From Ryuthela nishihirai (Eukaryota; Arthropoda; Arachnida; Araneae; Heptathelidae), in the NCBI GenBank assembly GCA_038380435.1, contig JAWZYU010000011.1:84234501-84298500 (forward strand): a stretch of DNA of 64,000 bases, in the 5' to 3' direction. This document shows positions 44,368-55,125 of the stretch, piece by piece. Both the position numbers and the translations under genes were made by a program. The notes beneath the pieces were generated by a model, which saw only the letters and a program-made list of their open reading frames with translations, had not been told where the DNA came from and ran no database searches. Numbering within the stretch: position 1 is the first letter of the stretch; each line of letters opens with the position of its first letter.

Positions 44368-45693
44368 TTGTTATCCCTATTTTCAAAAAAAGGTGATCGC
44401 AGTTCTTGTGATAACTACAGGGGTATCAGCCTACTCTCTGTCCCAGGTAAAGTTCTTTCCATGACTGTGCTTAATAGAATTAAGAATCCGGTTGACAGTC
44501 AATTGCGTGATGAGCAATGTGGATTCAGAAGTGGTAGGGGATGTATGGATCAGATATTTTCACTTAGGCAGATTCTTGAGAAATGTTTAGAGTTTCAGAA
44601 ACCTTTGGTTGCTAGCTTTGTTGATTTCAAAAAGGCTTTCGACTCTGTTGATCGTCATAATTTGTGGTTGATTTTGAGATCATATGGTATACCAGACAAG
44701 TTAGTTAACATAATGAAAGCTCTCTATAATAACACTGAGTCGTGTGTGAAAGTTGGTAAGGCTTGTAGCAATTGGTTTAGCATTACTTCTGGTGTTCGAC
44801 AAGGGTGCATTTTGTCTCCTTTTCTCTTTAGCTTGGTTATTGATTATGTTATGCGAAATTCACTTCAAGGGAAAGATTTTGGCCTTAAATGGGCTGGAGA
44901 TACGAAAATTTCTGATTTAGATTATGCTGATGATTTTGCCCTTCTGGCAAATGATGTTGATGAGATGAACTCTTTCATTCGAGCTGTTGATGAGACTGGT
45001 AGTAGAGTAGGTTTGGTTATAAACAGAGAGAAAACTAAAGTGATGAAAATTGGTCAGGCAGGCTGTGATTCAGTTAATCTGAATGGTTGCAGTCTTGAGC
45101 AGGTGTCACAGTTTAATTATCTTGGGAGCTATGTAACAGATAATGGTGATGTGCGGCATGAGATTAACAGACGAATAGGGATTGCTGCCGGGACTTTTAA
45201 GAATCTATGGAGAGTGTGGAGAAATAGGCGTATACACCTAAAGACTAAAATTAGACTGTATAATAGTTTGGTTCTTTCTAGGGTTAGTTATGGTAGTGAA
45301 ACTTCGACACTTTGTAAACAAGATAACAGGAAACTAGATGCTTTTGATTCCAGATGCGTACGCAGTATCTTGGGCATTAGGTGGTTCAACTTTGTAACTA
45401 ATGATGAGGTTAGGCATAGGAGTTTGCCACCTCCTTTAAGCAGCATATTGTGCAGAGAGAGACTCCGTTGGTTTGGCCATGTTGCCCGTATGAATAATTA
45501 TAGATTGGCGAATAGGGTTATGAACAGTGTGCCTAAAGGCCTCAGAAAGAAGGGGAGACCTAGGATGCGGTGGGCAGACAATGTCAAACAGGACCTTGTT
45601 AGAATTGGTGTGCAGTGGCCAGATGCAGTAGATGTAGTTCAGGATAGACTTGCTTGGAGAACTAAATTGCACGGTCTGGTTGGACCTCCGTAG
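44368..45693 (+). pseudogene. RTE reverse transcriptase, partly open
   Basis: A 441-codon frame covers most of the reverse transcriptase: K-K-G-D-R-S-S-C-D-N-Y-R-G, FVDFKKAFDSVD, GVRQGCILSP, the YADD box (D-Y-A-D-D-F-A-L-L-A) and the C-terminal region to L-V-G-P-P. Upstream parts lie in other frames (43643-43855; 43939-44307), separated by lesions near 43840-43900 and 44290-44385. The YADD is intact; the N-terminal connection is lost. Confidence 0.9.
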
Positions 45694-45727
45694 CCCATGG
45701 CTGCTTGAGGATGATGATGATGAATGC

Positions 45728-46479
45728 TACCAGGAAATCACTGCAATCAATTGAGTGTACACTATTTAAAGGATCTGGTTTATTAAAATCGTTCGAAAAT
45801 ATCATTAAACGATCCCGTGATGAATTTTTTAATGTAGAAAAAGAAGCAACTGATATGACATCTTTAACTTTTGAGGAACAGGATGAAATACGTAGGCCAC
45901 AAAAAAGGAAAGTTTTTTTGATGAAAACAATGAAGAAAATCATTCGTTTTCATCGCGAGAAAGTTTCATTTTTAATTCTTTTAATGTTATTTGTGACAGT
46001 ATGATAACAGAACTTGCTCGTAGAAATAAAACTTATGAGGATAATGTAGAAAATTTTGCAATATTCTTTGATTTAAGCTTGCCTAATCCAGAAAAAAAGA
46101 ATTATGTGGAAAAATTAAAAGAGATCTGTGCGAACGATATAGATATTATGCATGTTGATGATGAATTGGAACAGTTTCTATTACTTTTAAAACAAGATAA
46201 AGACATATTCAATACTCTCACACAAGTACACCAGGCAGCACGACATATGTCGTCAACTTTTCCAATTGCAGAAATTGTTTTAAAAATTGGACTATTCGTA
46301 TTTCCAATTCATCTGGAGAAAGATCTTTCTCTGTCTTAAAAAGGGTAAAAAAGAAGTATGATGTCATAAGAAAAGTTAAACAGCATGGGGCTATTGTACA
46401 TGGAACATTAAATAGCATCGATACTTCGAAAATAAGTGATGAATTTGCTAGAGAAAAGTCGAGGAAAATATTTATTTAA
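45728..46479 (+). pseudogene. ZMYM1-like hAT transposase, 3' half
   Basis: The hAT frame resumes directly after the RTE target duplication (A-T-R-K-S-L-Q-S-I-E-C). It passes frameshifts near 45990 and 46250 and ends with the hAT C-terminal dimerisation motif, S-S-G-E-R-S-F-S-V-L-K-R-V-K, and a TAA at 46477-46479. Together with 40924-42527 this makes a gene of about 2.35 kb, a normal size for the group. The hAT copy must be older than the RTE insertion that splits it. Confidence 0.85.
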
Positions 46480-47605
46480 CATTTTACTCCAACTTAAATA
46501 CATTTCTTTTCTTAAAATATTTTATTACTCTGTTGTAATTTTCATTTTTATATTTTTTTTATATTTTATGCCTAATTGTCTAAGGTTATTATAAAGAAAT
46601 ATTTACTGCAATGTTTTGAAATAAAAGTATTAAATCACATATTGTGTGTTTAACTTTTTGTTATAGTGAAGCCCTAGTTCTCTTCTAGCATATAGATATA
46701 TAATTAGCCGACTTAATCCGCTCCTCAATAAAGTGTTAGTAAACTATAAAATATTTCAAATGATAGAATTTAAAAAAGTATTAAAATAGCAGTGTTTATG
46801 AAAAGAAAGGTGGAAATTGAAAAAGAATTATCGTTAATATACAGTTGATTGCGAGTAAGTTACCGATAGTTTTAATTCTAAATAGTTCGCATAAGTGATG
46901 CAGTTCTTTCGCATCGAAGAAAAATTGCAATTTGCATATGATCTTGTATAAATTCCCCCCAAATAATAGCTGAGTCATAGATATCAGAAAAAGTAACAAA
47001 TCTGATATTGGACAATTCTTTCAAGATCAAATACCGGACACATTGTAATCCAAGTTAGATTGTATTTCTCTATCTGTCTATAATATTCTCTGCCAGTGAA
47101 ACTTCGTGTCTAGGTCATGGCCTAGATTAAGCTACAGCTTAGGACCTCATGACTGAAAAAACCTGCATTTAAAGTTTTACTGTGCAGCAATTTTGAATTT
47201 CTATTATTAATTATAAATTGCAGTTTTAAATACTGTTTTTTTAACATTCCCTTCTTTAAGAATAAGAAATATATATTTGAATTAGATTTTTTTGCGTCTC
47301 AAACTCGACATAGCTTAGAGCTTTGGAATGTCAGAGTCCGTCCCTGCCTAGGGAATTATCCACAGTTCAGAGCGTGACATTTTTCTCAAAGTTCGTTTGC
47401 TTTGCAAAATTAGACACGTGCTGCCATCCAGGGCTGACTGGTGATACTAGAAGAGCAATGTCTTTTAATGTAAATAATTTCAAAACTGGTATAAATTATG
47501 GAGCTACATGACATTTTTGCCTTGGTATAAAGGATTAATCGTAGATGAATCTTTCTTCTGAGCATATGAATTAGTAGTGTCATCCCATTATACGGATCCC
47601 CTTTG
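46480..47605. other. AT-rich DNA after the hAT gene
   Basis: It contains AATAAAAG at about 46621 after the hAT stop. At about 47447 a TGATACTAGAAGAGC string also occurs at 39355, on the other side of the hAT gene, in the same orientation and beside a CCATC-type motif. No gene seen. Confidence 0.4.
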
Positions 47606-47725
47606 CACAGTGACGTCATCGGCCACGCCCCACAGCACTATGACGTCATCGGCCACGCCCCTATGACGTCCCGACCACGGCCCTATGACGTCACTGGCCA
47701 CGCCCCTGTGATGTAACATGGCGTA
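47606..47725. repeat. Degenerate tandem units with CRE-like sites
   Basis: Four to five units of about 22-30 bp have the pattern TATGACGTCA...GGCCACGCCCC. Three exact TGACGTCA palindromes lie at about 47610, 47642 and 47688, and the CCACGCCCC box occurs four to five times up to 47750. The pattern could bind CREB/ATF- and KLF/Sp1-type factors; no gene nearby supports a promoter call. Confidence 0.75.
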
Positions 47726-47817
47726 ATCATGACTTAACATGCCACGCCCCTTTATTAATCATTAATAATTCCTTCCCCTTATTAACCTCCCCCTTTTTTA
47801 TTTCCCTTCCCCCTCAG

Positions 47818-48110
47818 TGGCGCCATCTGGTGTCTATGAAGCGTACTAATTCCCAAAAAACCTCATTTTAATCCTAATTCTTCGATTTTTGATTCCCCCT
47901 TTATAAAAAAATTCCCCCCCTTATGCAAAAACCCCTGGTGCCATCTGTTGACAGTGAGACGTACTAATTTCCCAAAAAAAACCTTATTTTAACTCTAATT
48001 CCCCGATTTTTCTTTATTTCCCCATGGTTGACCTATATTTTAAGCCCTCCCTCCTTTTGCAGACCCCCTGGTTGACCTATATTTTAAGTCCTACCTATAT
48101 TTTAAGCCCC
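47818..48110. repeat. 118-bp direct repeat and short units
   Basis: Units starting at 47818 (TGGCGCCATCTGG) and 47936 (TGGTGCCATCTGTTG) share the following GTACTAATT, CCCAAAAAA and AATTC blocks; the period is 118. They are followed by two and a half copies of CCTGGTTGACCTATATTTTAA (48020-48110). Confidence 0.75.
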
Positions 48111-48364
48111 CTCCATCCCTCAGATCGGCAGATGCAAGACTCGGAATAATTGCATGGGTGGCAACGATCGGTTGTTGCAGGTAATTGCGCAGAAAGGGAT
48201 GATGCAAGCCTCAATCACAAAGTCCAACCGTCTCCTATTGGCTTATTATATTTCCTGATAAAACTACGGGTCCTGACTGGTCGTCCCAGGTGGTGCTGTT
48301 CTCTAATACAAAATTCTGTCATTTGCATATTTAAATAAATATTGGTTCCACTCCACAGCCCTTT

Positions 48365-48545
48365 ATAATTCTAAACGGGTTGACTTCTCATACAGGGTTC
48401 CATTTCCACATTAAAATATAAAGATATTTTGTGCATCTAGTTCCTAAAATTTACAATAGTTTAGACTTAAATATTAGAAATAAAATTAGTTTAGTTCGCT
48501 TTAAATATAAAATAAAAAATTATGTTTTTGATATTGACAATTTGG
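48365..48545 (+). pseudogene. Possible LINE reverse transcriptase end
   Basis: A broken plus-strand frame reads V-P-K-I-Y-N-S-L-D then F-K-Y-K-I-K-N-Y, the look of the last residues of a CR1/Jockey-like reverse transcriptase, followed by a stop and AT-rich sequence. The support is only this short pattern. Confidence 0.3.
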
Positions 48546-49219
48546 AATATTTTTTGAAAACTTGAATGTCTATTTCCTTTCGTTCCTCTTTTGTTTGTTG
48601 AATGTCGCTTTCAAATGTCTGACTTCACGTTATGATTTTGAATTAAATATTCAATGACCTATAATTTGTAAGATTCGAAACATTGTTTATTACTAAAGAT
48701 AGCTCAACGTATCTGTTCCCACATATTGTTTTAATACTGTTAAGAATTTTATATGAAAAACTTTACTGAGTTAAAACAATTATTGCCAATAATCATATAT
48801 AACAAATATCAACATTTATTTACAGTTACTTTCCAGGCGAATTACACATTTGACTGCTAATCTTTTTACCCATTCAGACAGGCGCACTTGGCGCGGTCTC
48901 TTTCTGTTAACAGAAATTCATAGAGTGAAGGCGATAAGCCAATTTCGAGTTCATCAGTCTGAGCCGATGCTCAAGAGACGAGTGGACTCCAAACAGTCTC
49001 TTAGTCTTATACGGGAGCAGCGCAACGGCGATACAATCTTACGTGGGAAAAATAACCAGACCGGAGCGAATTTGACCTCGCTCTGTGCGGACGGAACAGA
49101 AGAGAAGGCATCGTCGTTGGCCTGCTGCTGCCGAGAGCTCATACGGCAACAGGTAGATGGAGGTTCTTGCTGCGCCTCGCGTGCATACTTTCGTCCAGCT
49201 CAGTTCTTTTGTCTTTTCC
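48546..49219. other. Unassigned DNA
   Basis: The AT-rich left part is empty. The GC-richer right part (48850-49219) holds overlapping open frames on both strands (151 codons plus at 48850-49305; 62 codons minus) without domains. It may be internal sequence of the LTR-like repeat that follows. Confidence 0.35.
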
Positions 49220-49632
49220 AGAGACAACTGCCATGCGTCTTCTTCCCTCCAGTTCAGAGACGAGAATCTTTTTTAAAAATTGTGCTATTTCAGTTTTATT
49301 CTTAGTCGGTTCCCTGGCAGAGGTCACCCAAGCTTGTGCGTGGCTATCGCTAATTGGACTGCGCGAGCCGAGGTGCGAATCTACGACCCATCTGGCATGT
49401 GTTGTTTACCTCAGCAGGTCACGTATATCTCTTGCCATCTGTGGAGCACTGGACCACGTAGTATGAGTTCATGCCGGCGAGGTGTTCTTCCCTGGTCGAA
49501 TTCGACGACAAAATTGGAGGCAAAGTAGAACGGGACTAGTGGCCAAAAATATATGGTGTCCGAGACGCTCCACGCCAACAGTGATGTCCACGTTTTAAAA
49601 CAAACGTGGGCACGACATTTCTTCACTCGCTA
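49220..49632 (-). repeat. GC-rich LTR-like repeat (copy 1)
   Basis: It aligns in patches with 59350-59765. Shared features are GAGGTGCGAATCT, a GCCGGCGAGG/GCTGGCGACG block, and at the right end a GTCCACGTTTT...CGTGGGCACGACA block. Read on the minus strand it begins TGTCGTGCCCACGTTTG and includes AATAAAA at about 49303, as an LTR would. No matching partner LTR or internal genes were found, so the LTR call is an inference. Confidence 0.4.
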
Positions 49633-49948
49633 TATTTTTAAAATCTTTTTCTCTTCCGACGGATTAGTAACGAAATTTTCGCGCTTAGGCACAACACGGG
49701 TATCAAATGATACACCACATCATGGTCTTATTGTTGCACTTTCATCTGTTATAACAATACTTTACTCATTCTCGAAACCTGGATGGGCGTCAGGTGCCTC
49801 TTGGTTTACAACATTTCTAAGTCCTATTTTTTTCTACCTTTTTTTTTATCACTACTGTTTTCTTTTGTGTATTGATGAATGCTGTTATTGTTCCTATTTT
49901 TGTTATTTACAACTATATTTCTTTCTTAAAATACCATATATATATATA

Positions 49949-50245
49949 GTTGGTTGGTTGGTTGTTTTACCTCTGAGCGGCACTTTTTTACACACCATGG
50001 ACTAAATGGCCAGGTCACATGGACCCCGAAGGCTCAGAGAAGGTTGGGGGAGGGGACCCACTGGAACAGCTGTTGGGACACAGATGGTAGCCTCCCGTCA
50101 AGGCGATCCAGCGTGTTCTTTAACGTGCACAGGGTATGGCTCTCCTGCACACGGGGCCACGGCTTAACGTCCCATCCCACGGACGGCGGTCTTTCCAAGC
50201 CCATCGGTGTTCCCTACTGACCGTGGGCAGGGCGGGGAATTTTGC
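49949..50245 (-). mobile_element. SINE-A copy without head
   Basis: Flanked by CCATATATATATA at 49934-49946 and 50246-50258, a 13-bp duplication in a TA microsatellite. The copy runs from the 3' end (GGTTGTTTTACCTC) to GGCGGGGAATTTTG, just short of the tRNA-like head. Confidence 0.9.
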
Positions 50246-50258
50246 CCATATATATATA

Positions 50259-51167
50259 ACAAATAAAGTTTTTAATTATAAAATGATATGGAAGCATGTC
50301 ATGTCCCTCAAATTGATTTTACTTTTCGATTTATTGTTATTGTATCTATCTATATATTATATGAATGTATTTTCATTAGTCTTTAATCGGACTCTAATGA
50401 AAATACATCTGCTAATTGTTGTCATGCATGACCTAGTTGTGTACTTCTCGAGATGAGGGACTCTGGGAAAAGGTATCTCTGAGAGAAAGTATCCAAATGC
50501 ATCAATTTAATCATTTTATTTAGCCAAGGTCCTGAGAATCAAATGTATTCCATGGGGCATATATGTGTGAATATAAAATATGCAAATAAATGCTGTGTCG
50601 TCCTACATAGTGTGGTGAATATTTAGTTATTTAATAAAAAGCCCATAACTGACACACACCGAAAGAGGTGTTTAAAATAACCTGCGAATCTGTGGATTCA
50701 CCTAGAATCATAGGTGAAGAGCAATTAAAAGAAATAATTAATTACAGAAAAACCGAAACACATTTCGGGTCCCAGAACCACTCGAAACGTCCACTAGAGG
50801 GCGTAAAAAAGTCGGCATCTACGATTTCACTGCATGTTTCTAGAAGACACTCGCTCAGGCTCATCACATTCTCTTTTTTAAGCACAAGAATGGTTGCACT
50901 GTTTCCTCCATTGAGTTTCAATGTCTTCAAAATGGCAAATGTACATCAGAGATAAATGGGAGGACAACATTCTTATTACTTTGAGCGGTTCAGCATTGTC
51001 GAGCACTCTGCTTCCAAACACAAATTGTCTAGGTTTGATAAAGCTAAGCTCATAACTTGAGCCACCGGCTATTGGCGGCTCGCACTAACTCAACGACGAT
51101 TCCTTTCTCTTTTCTACCCCTCCATCCCCTCCGTGTGCACTACCTCACTTACGCTCCCAGAACCACA
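50259..51167. other. Unassigned DNA with a strong CTCF-like motif
   Basis: No gene. CCACTAGAGGGCGT at 50791-50804 matches the vertebrate/insect CTCF core at 13 of 14 positions by eye. Confidence 0.4.
50791..50804 (+). promoter_or_regulatory. CTCF-like motif
   Basis: CCACTAGAGGGCGT fits the CTCF core consensus CCASYAGRKGGCRS except at the last base. CTCF binds such sites in insects and vertebrates. Binding in this organism is not shown. Confidence 0.4.
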
Positions 51168-51310
51168 TCTCTGAGAGGCACTTGTTTTGCACGCAGTGGG
51201 CTAAATAGATAAGTCACAAGGACTAGAGAAGGTTGAAGAAGTAAATCTAGTGGTCAACTGTTAGGAGACTAATGGTAAAATGGTTAGGAGACACCTGTTA
51301 AAATAAGGTG
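51168..51310 (-). mobile_element. Degenerate SINE-A fragment
   Basis: An old copy of the 3' half: CTGAGAGGCACTTGTTTTGCA, TGGGCTAAAT, AGAGAAGGTTG and TTAGGAGACTAATGGTA align with the family. The rest has decayed. Confidence 0.6.
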
Positions 51311-51739
51311 ACCATCCGTACTGCTTTAAGATTAGTCGTACTGTACTATTTATGCATACTGGTTTTGTGCAGTTTTCCTTTTGTTACACTTCTTTGTAAT
51401 GCTTTCAACAATAAGTCCATTAATTTTGTTGCTATTTCTCTGTAAAAAATGTTTTCAAAAGTAAATGAATTATAGAACTATTAAGTAATACTCTTAAGAA
51501 AGTAATACTACTGTAGTACATACTTTTTATCTAGACTGATTTTCAAAGTGCCTTCAAGTTCCCAGAGCCAAATGAAGTCTCATATCCATTGGGAAATACA
51601 CGGAAGAACCAAAACATTATGACCACCGTGTCTTTAGGCAAATCGAAGCAACTGCAGGTAAACGACGGTGCATGTGCAGGTCATGAAATGGTATAATAAC
51701 ACCTGATGCTGAGCTCTGTTAATCAGCCTCGTTCTTCAG

Positions 51740-53342
51740 ATGAGAAAGGCAGCTGACTTAAGTGAGTTTGAAAATGGCCAAATTGTAATGGCCAGACGAC
51801 TGGGTCAGATCATTTCCAAGATGGCAAGTCTTGTGGGGTGCTCATGGATAGCCATGGTTAATACCTTCAAAGTGGTCCAAGGGAAAACCACGAATCGCCA
51901 GCAAGATGTGAGCCAACCACTGCTCATCGATCTACAGGTGAGCGAAGGCTATTCCATATGGTACCATCCAATAGAAAGGATACTGTAGCGTACCTCGCCC
52001 GTAATTTGAATGCTGGTGACAGGAGTAATGTATTACAACATAGAGTACATCGAACCCTGCTGAAAATTTGGATGCATAGCTGCAGGCCACTCCGAGTGCC
52101 CATGCGAACCTCGGTTCACCATCGAAAGCGTCTACAATGGGCACACGAGCATCTAAACTGAACCTTGAAGGATTGGAAGAAGGTCACCTGGTCCAATCCT
52201 TCAGGACCAGATGACCTGGGCCCGAAGCCCCCCCCCCCCCACCTTGGCGTGGTGGGGGGCTTCGGGCCCAGCAACCCGGTCGAAGGCTGTGCTGACTGGC
52301 ATGGCAGCACCGGTTGGACATAGCCAAGACCAACCGAGGTCGACGATGCCGCTGACCGGTTCCGTGTCTGGTTGGATGGTGATGGTGTCTGAGACCTCAC
52401 CTATCAGGTGCTCTGGGTGAGCAGTTCGAGGGCTCTTCTGAAAAGATTTGTGCCCCAGTAGGTCGAGCCCTCACCAAAGTCTGGGCCTTACTAAGAGTCT
52501 CCACCCCGGACGCCGAGCGTACTTGGATTTATATATCCTTGTTCATGGCTAACTGGGGAACAGATTAAAGTTAGGTTTCTTCCGGTGGTTAGCTTTCCTT
52601 TTATAGAACTGCTGCCATGTGAGGTCGGGGTTGAGGTGCGTCTATATGGCGCATTCTTTCCCCCGGCTCTAGATAAGCACGGCCTTTCATAACTGGTAGT
52701 GTCGTAAGGTGGAATCGGGAATTGCCGTGGTTGCATAAGATCGCAACAAAAGAGAGGTCCAATGAATCTCATTTCCTGTTACACCATGTGGATGGTCAGG
52801 TACATGTGCGTCGTTTACCTGTCGAAGTGTTGGCAGTAGGATGCACCTTGGGGACGAAAACAAGCCGGTGCAAGAAGTGTAATGCTTTGGTAAATGTTCT
52901 GCTTGGAAACCCTGGGTTAGTGATTGATGTGCAGGTAACTATGGCGTCAACCACCTACCTAAACATCATTGCAGACCAGGTACACTAGTCATGGCAACGG
53001 TATTCCTCTCTAGTAGGCCTTCTTTCAGCAAGATAATGCACCATGACACACTGCCGGGATTGTTCCAGAATGGTTCGTGGAACATGAGGAAGACTTCCAG
53101 GTATTGCCCTGGCCACCAAATTCTCCAGATATCAATCCAGTCGAGCATCTGCGGTTCGTGTTGTAACAGCATACCCGATCTGCAACAGCTAACCACGTAA
53201 CTTACAAGAGTCTGTCTTTAAAGGATTTGCTGGTAACGTGTCGGTACCAGATACCACAAGACATCTTTAGAAATCTTGTAGCGTCAATGCCTCGCCGGGT
53301 AAATGCTTTTTGGCGGTATGTGTAGGACCAACATTATATTAG
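51740..53342 (+). pseudogene. Tc1-like DD36E transposase, interrupted
   Basis: From an ATG at 51740 to a TAG at 53340-53342; about 345 codons once the insertion is removed. Parts: helix-turn-helix ([16 protein letters not shown]), second helical part (LARNLNAGDRSNVLQHRVHR), the first catalytic site now reading S-N-E-S-H-F instead of S-D-E-S-R-F, the second catalytic QQDNAP (about 53026), and glutamate in D-I-N-P-V-E-H. I count 36 codons between the second D and the E, so DD36E rather than the common DD34E. A TGA just after QQDNAP, the lost first aspartate and several frameshifts make it inactive. Confidence 0.9.
52198..52755. mobile_element. Unidentified GC-rich insertion, 8-bp target duplication
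   Basis: GGTCCAAT occurs at 52190-52197 and 52756-52763, and removing one copy plus the segment joins the transposase frame without loss. The 558-bp segment is far GC-richer than its surroundings and has no recognisable gene. It contains an 18-bp perfect inverted repeat (CTGGGCCCGAAGCCCCCC, 52216-52233 with 52254-52271) around a C-rich, ACCTTGGCGTGGT-like loop. The ends (CCTTCAGG...AAAAGAGA) show no clear terminal repeats. An 8-bp duplication would suit hAT or Merlin-like elements or a short LINE duplication. Confidence 0.7.
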
Positions 53343-53376
53343 GCAGATGGTCATAAAGTTTTGGTTCTTCAGTGTA

Positions 53377-54604
53377 TAGTTCCCAAGATAATATGTTCTA
53401 AGAGATTTTTTTCCTCATAGAAATCATCCATTTTAAACTTTGTTTTAATCAAACCTGAAATTTACAAACTAAATTCGATAATTAATATAAACCTGATGAT
53501 TTATACATCCAGTAAATTTGAAAAAAATTGCGAAACAAAATATTAAACTTCCGTTGCAAACATTGCATTGACATTATTCATAGTAGAGCATTAATTTGTT
53601 TTCTCCCTTTTTTAAATAATCCTGAACTCAAGTTTCATGGAGAACGTTTTTTGAACTGTTGCCATTCAATTTTTTTTCTACATCTTTTGAAATTCCCTCA
53701 AATATAACCCCTATAACGAGTTAGTAGTAAATGTTTATACTAACAGTAAAAGTGCACAATATAGTGACTGTGATGAAACTTTCAGACGTACTTAGTGCAA
53801 TAGTTCAGTAAAAGAAAAATGTGCCCTGTTTCCGGTAAATCTCTATATATATATATTACTAAGTACAATTAAATGCCTTTTCTTCTAAGGTATAACATAC
53901 CATATTCTGTTCATTAATTATTTCAGATTGAGATTCAAATTCAATGAAATTACTCTCTATTTTTTACTGTAATGTTTTAAATAAGCACTATTAAAATTAA
54001 TATCATGATGTTTTTCTCAAACATTTTATTCTCTAAAAATTTGCAATTAATCAAATGCTCATTATTTTGCTATTTACCTATTTCTGTCTGTTTTGTATTT
54101 GACCTATTTCTGTCTGTTAGTTATTTGAGTATAAGATTTCAAATTTGATTATTTTTTGTCAGCTAGAAGCACTTTAAATATAGCCCAGCCACCGAAGTGA
54201 ATTCTGCTCTATAAACCCGGCATATTAAGGGTTGAAAATTACTTGAGAATTAATGAAGCAAGTTTCAAGTGCTTATTAAGTTTAGTAAATAACAACCTGA
54301 AAAAGAACACAAAAATGCATCAAGAAATTCCATCCAAAGAACTTCTAATTACCACCCTGAGTTTCTTGCTAGTTGTCGATACTACAATATTATTTACGTT
54401 TTTCTCTGGCTATTGTTGAACAAACTTTGGGATATCTTATACCAGAAACATGCCGAGCACTCTTATTGCTCCCACTGCTACAGCACAAAACAACAAAAGA
54501 AGGGAACACAAGAAAACTGTTCTCATGAAGTATTTTATTCCTTGCACTATTCCTGTGCGATTTATCGGGAGACGAGTTCGACCAACAAATCTGCTCTTCT
54601 ACAT
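53377..54604. other. AT-rich DNA, no gene seen
   Basis: A short duplication of CTATTTCTGTCTGTT lies at about 54074-54118. Nothing else recognised. Confidence 0.5.
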
Positions 54605-54670
54605 CAATTCAATGCCGTCAATTCATAGCATCGTCAATTTCTCGCAGTGACATTTCATCGTAGCGTCAAT
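54605..54670. repeat. Minisatellite, ~16-bp units (array 1)
   Basis: Four diverged units of the type CGTCAATTCATCGCAG. The same unit recurs at 55018-55125. Confidence 0.7.
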
Positions 54671-55017
54671 TCATTTTTTTTAATCATTTATTTATTGAGA
54701 CAAATTCAAATAAATCATTCCTTATTTACAGATGTCCCGCAAAGCTAACAGCTTATCTGCAGGAGAGAATAATACATTGGCATAAAACATAATATCTTCT
54801 TTCTGCCTTAATCTGCTAATCTTAATATATTTATATCACATTGCATTTACTATGTCCTATCTTACTATTTCAGTTTAGAATTTCGACATTCAATACTATG
54901 CTCTCTTTACAATTTTTTTTTACCTTTTTTCATTTAGAATATTTCAAAATAACAATCGGATTTTTATGTTTACATTCAGCACCACATAATTTGTCAGTAG
55001 GTATTAATTTTAATTGC
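54671..55017. other. AT-rich DNA between minisatellite arrays
   Basis: Nothing recognised. Confidence 0.5.
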
Positions 55018-55125
55018 AGTGTCAATTCATCGCAAAGTCAGTTCATCTCCGCATCAGATCATCGCAGCGTCCCAACATCAATTCATCGCAACGTCAGTTT
55101 ATCGAAGCATCAGTTCTTAGCAGTG
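55018..55125. repeat. Minisatellite, ~16-bp units (array 2)
   Basis: About six units built on GTCAATTCATCGCAA, with changes at most positions. Frames through it are chance. Confidence 0.75.

Larger units (their letters stand above)
42536..45719 (+). mobile_element. Near-full-length RTE LINE inside the hAT gene
   Basis: Flanked by ATGAATGC at 42528-42535 and 45720-45727, an 8-bp target duplication that merges with the GAT tail. The left ~117 bp is 5' untranslated sequence shared with the complement of 60540-60660. Coding parts are 42653-43531 (endonuclease: LGLQETRW, G-D-F-N-A-K-V-G, G-S-D-H), 43643-43855, 43939-44307 and 44368-45693. It is closely similar to the 36-39 kb element but carries more frameshifts (an extra A near 43525, lesions near 43640, 43840, 44290 and 44385). 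Confidence 0.95.
51599..53374 (+). mobile_element. Tc1-like DD36E transposon carrying an insertion
   Basis: The left end CACGGAAGAACCAAAACATT and the complement of the right end (CACTGAAGAACCAAAACTTT) form the terminal inverted repeats, each next to a TA dinucleotide (51597-51598 and 53375-53376), as expected for Tc1/mariner. The transposase gene spans 51740-53342. A 558-bp foreign segment with an 8-bp target duplication sits inside it at 52198-52755. The family also includes the element at 9288-10497. Confidence 0.9.

Noticed and set aside
48850..49305. 151-codon plus-strand frame
   Set aside because: Overlapping open frames on the opposite strand and partial overlap with the LTR-like repeat; no domain.
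54605..55125. CRISPR-like array
   Set aside because: The units are degenerate ~16-bp tandem repeats without spacers, in a eukaryotic setting.
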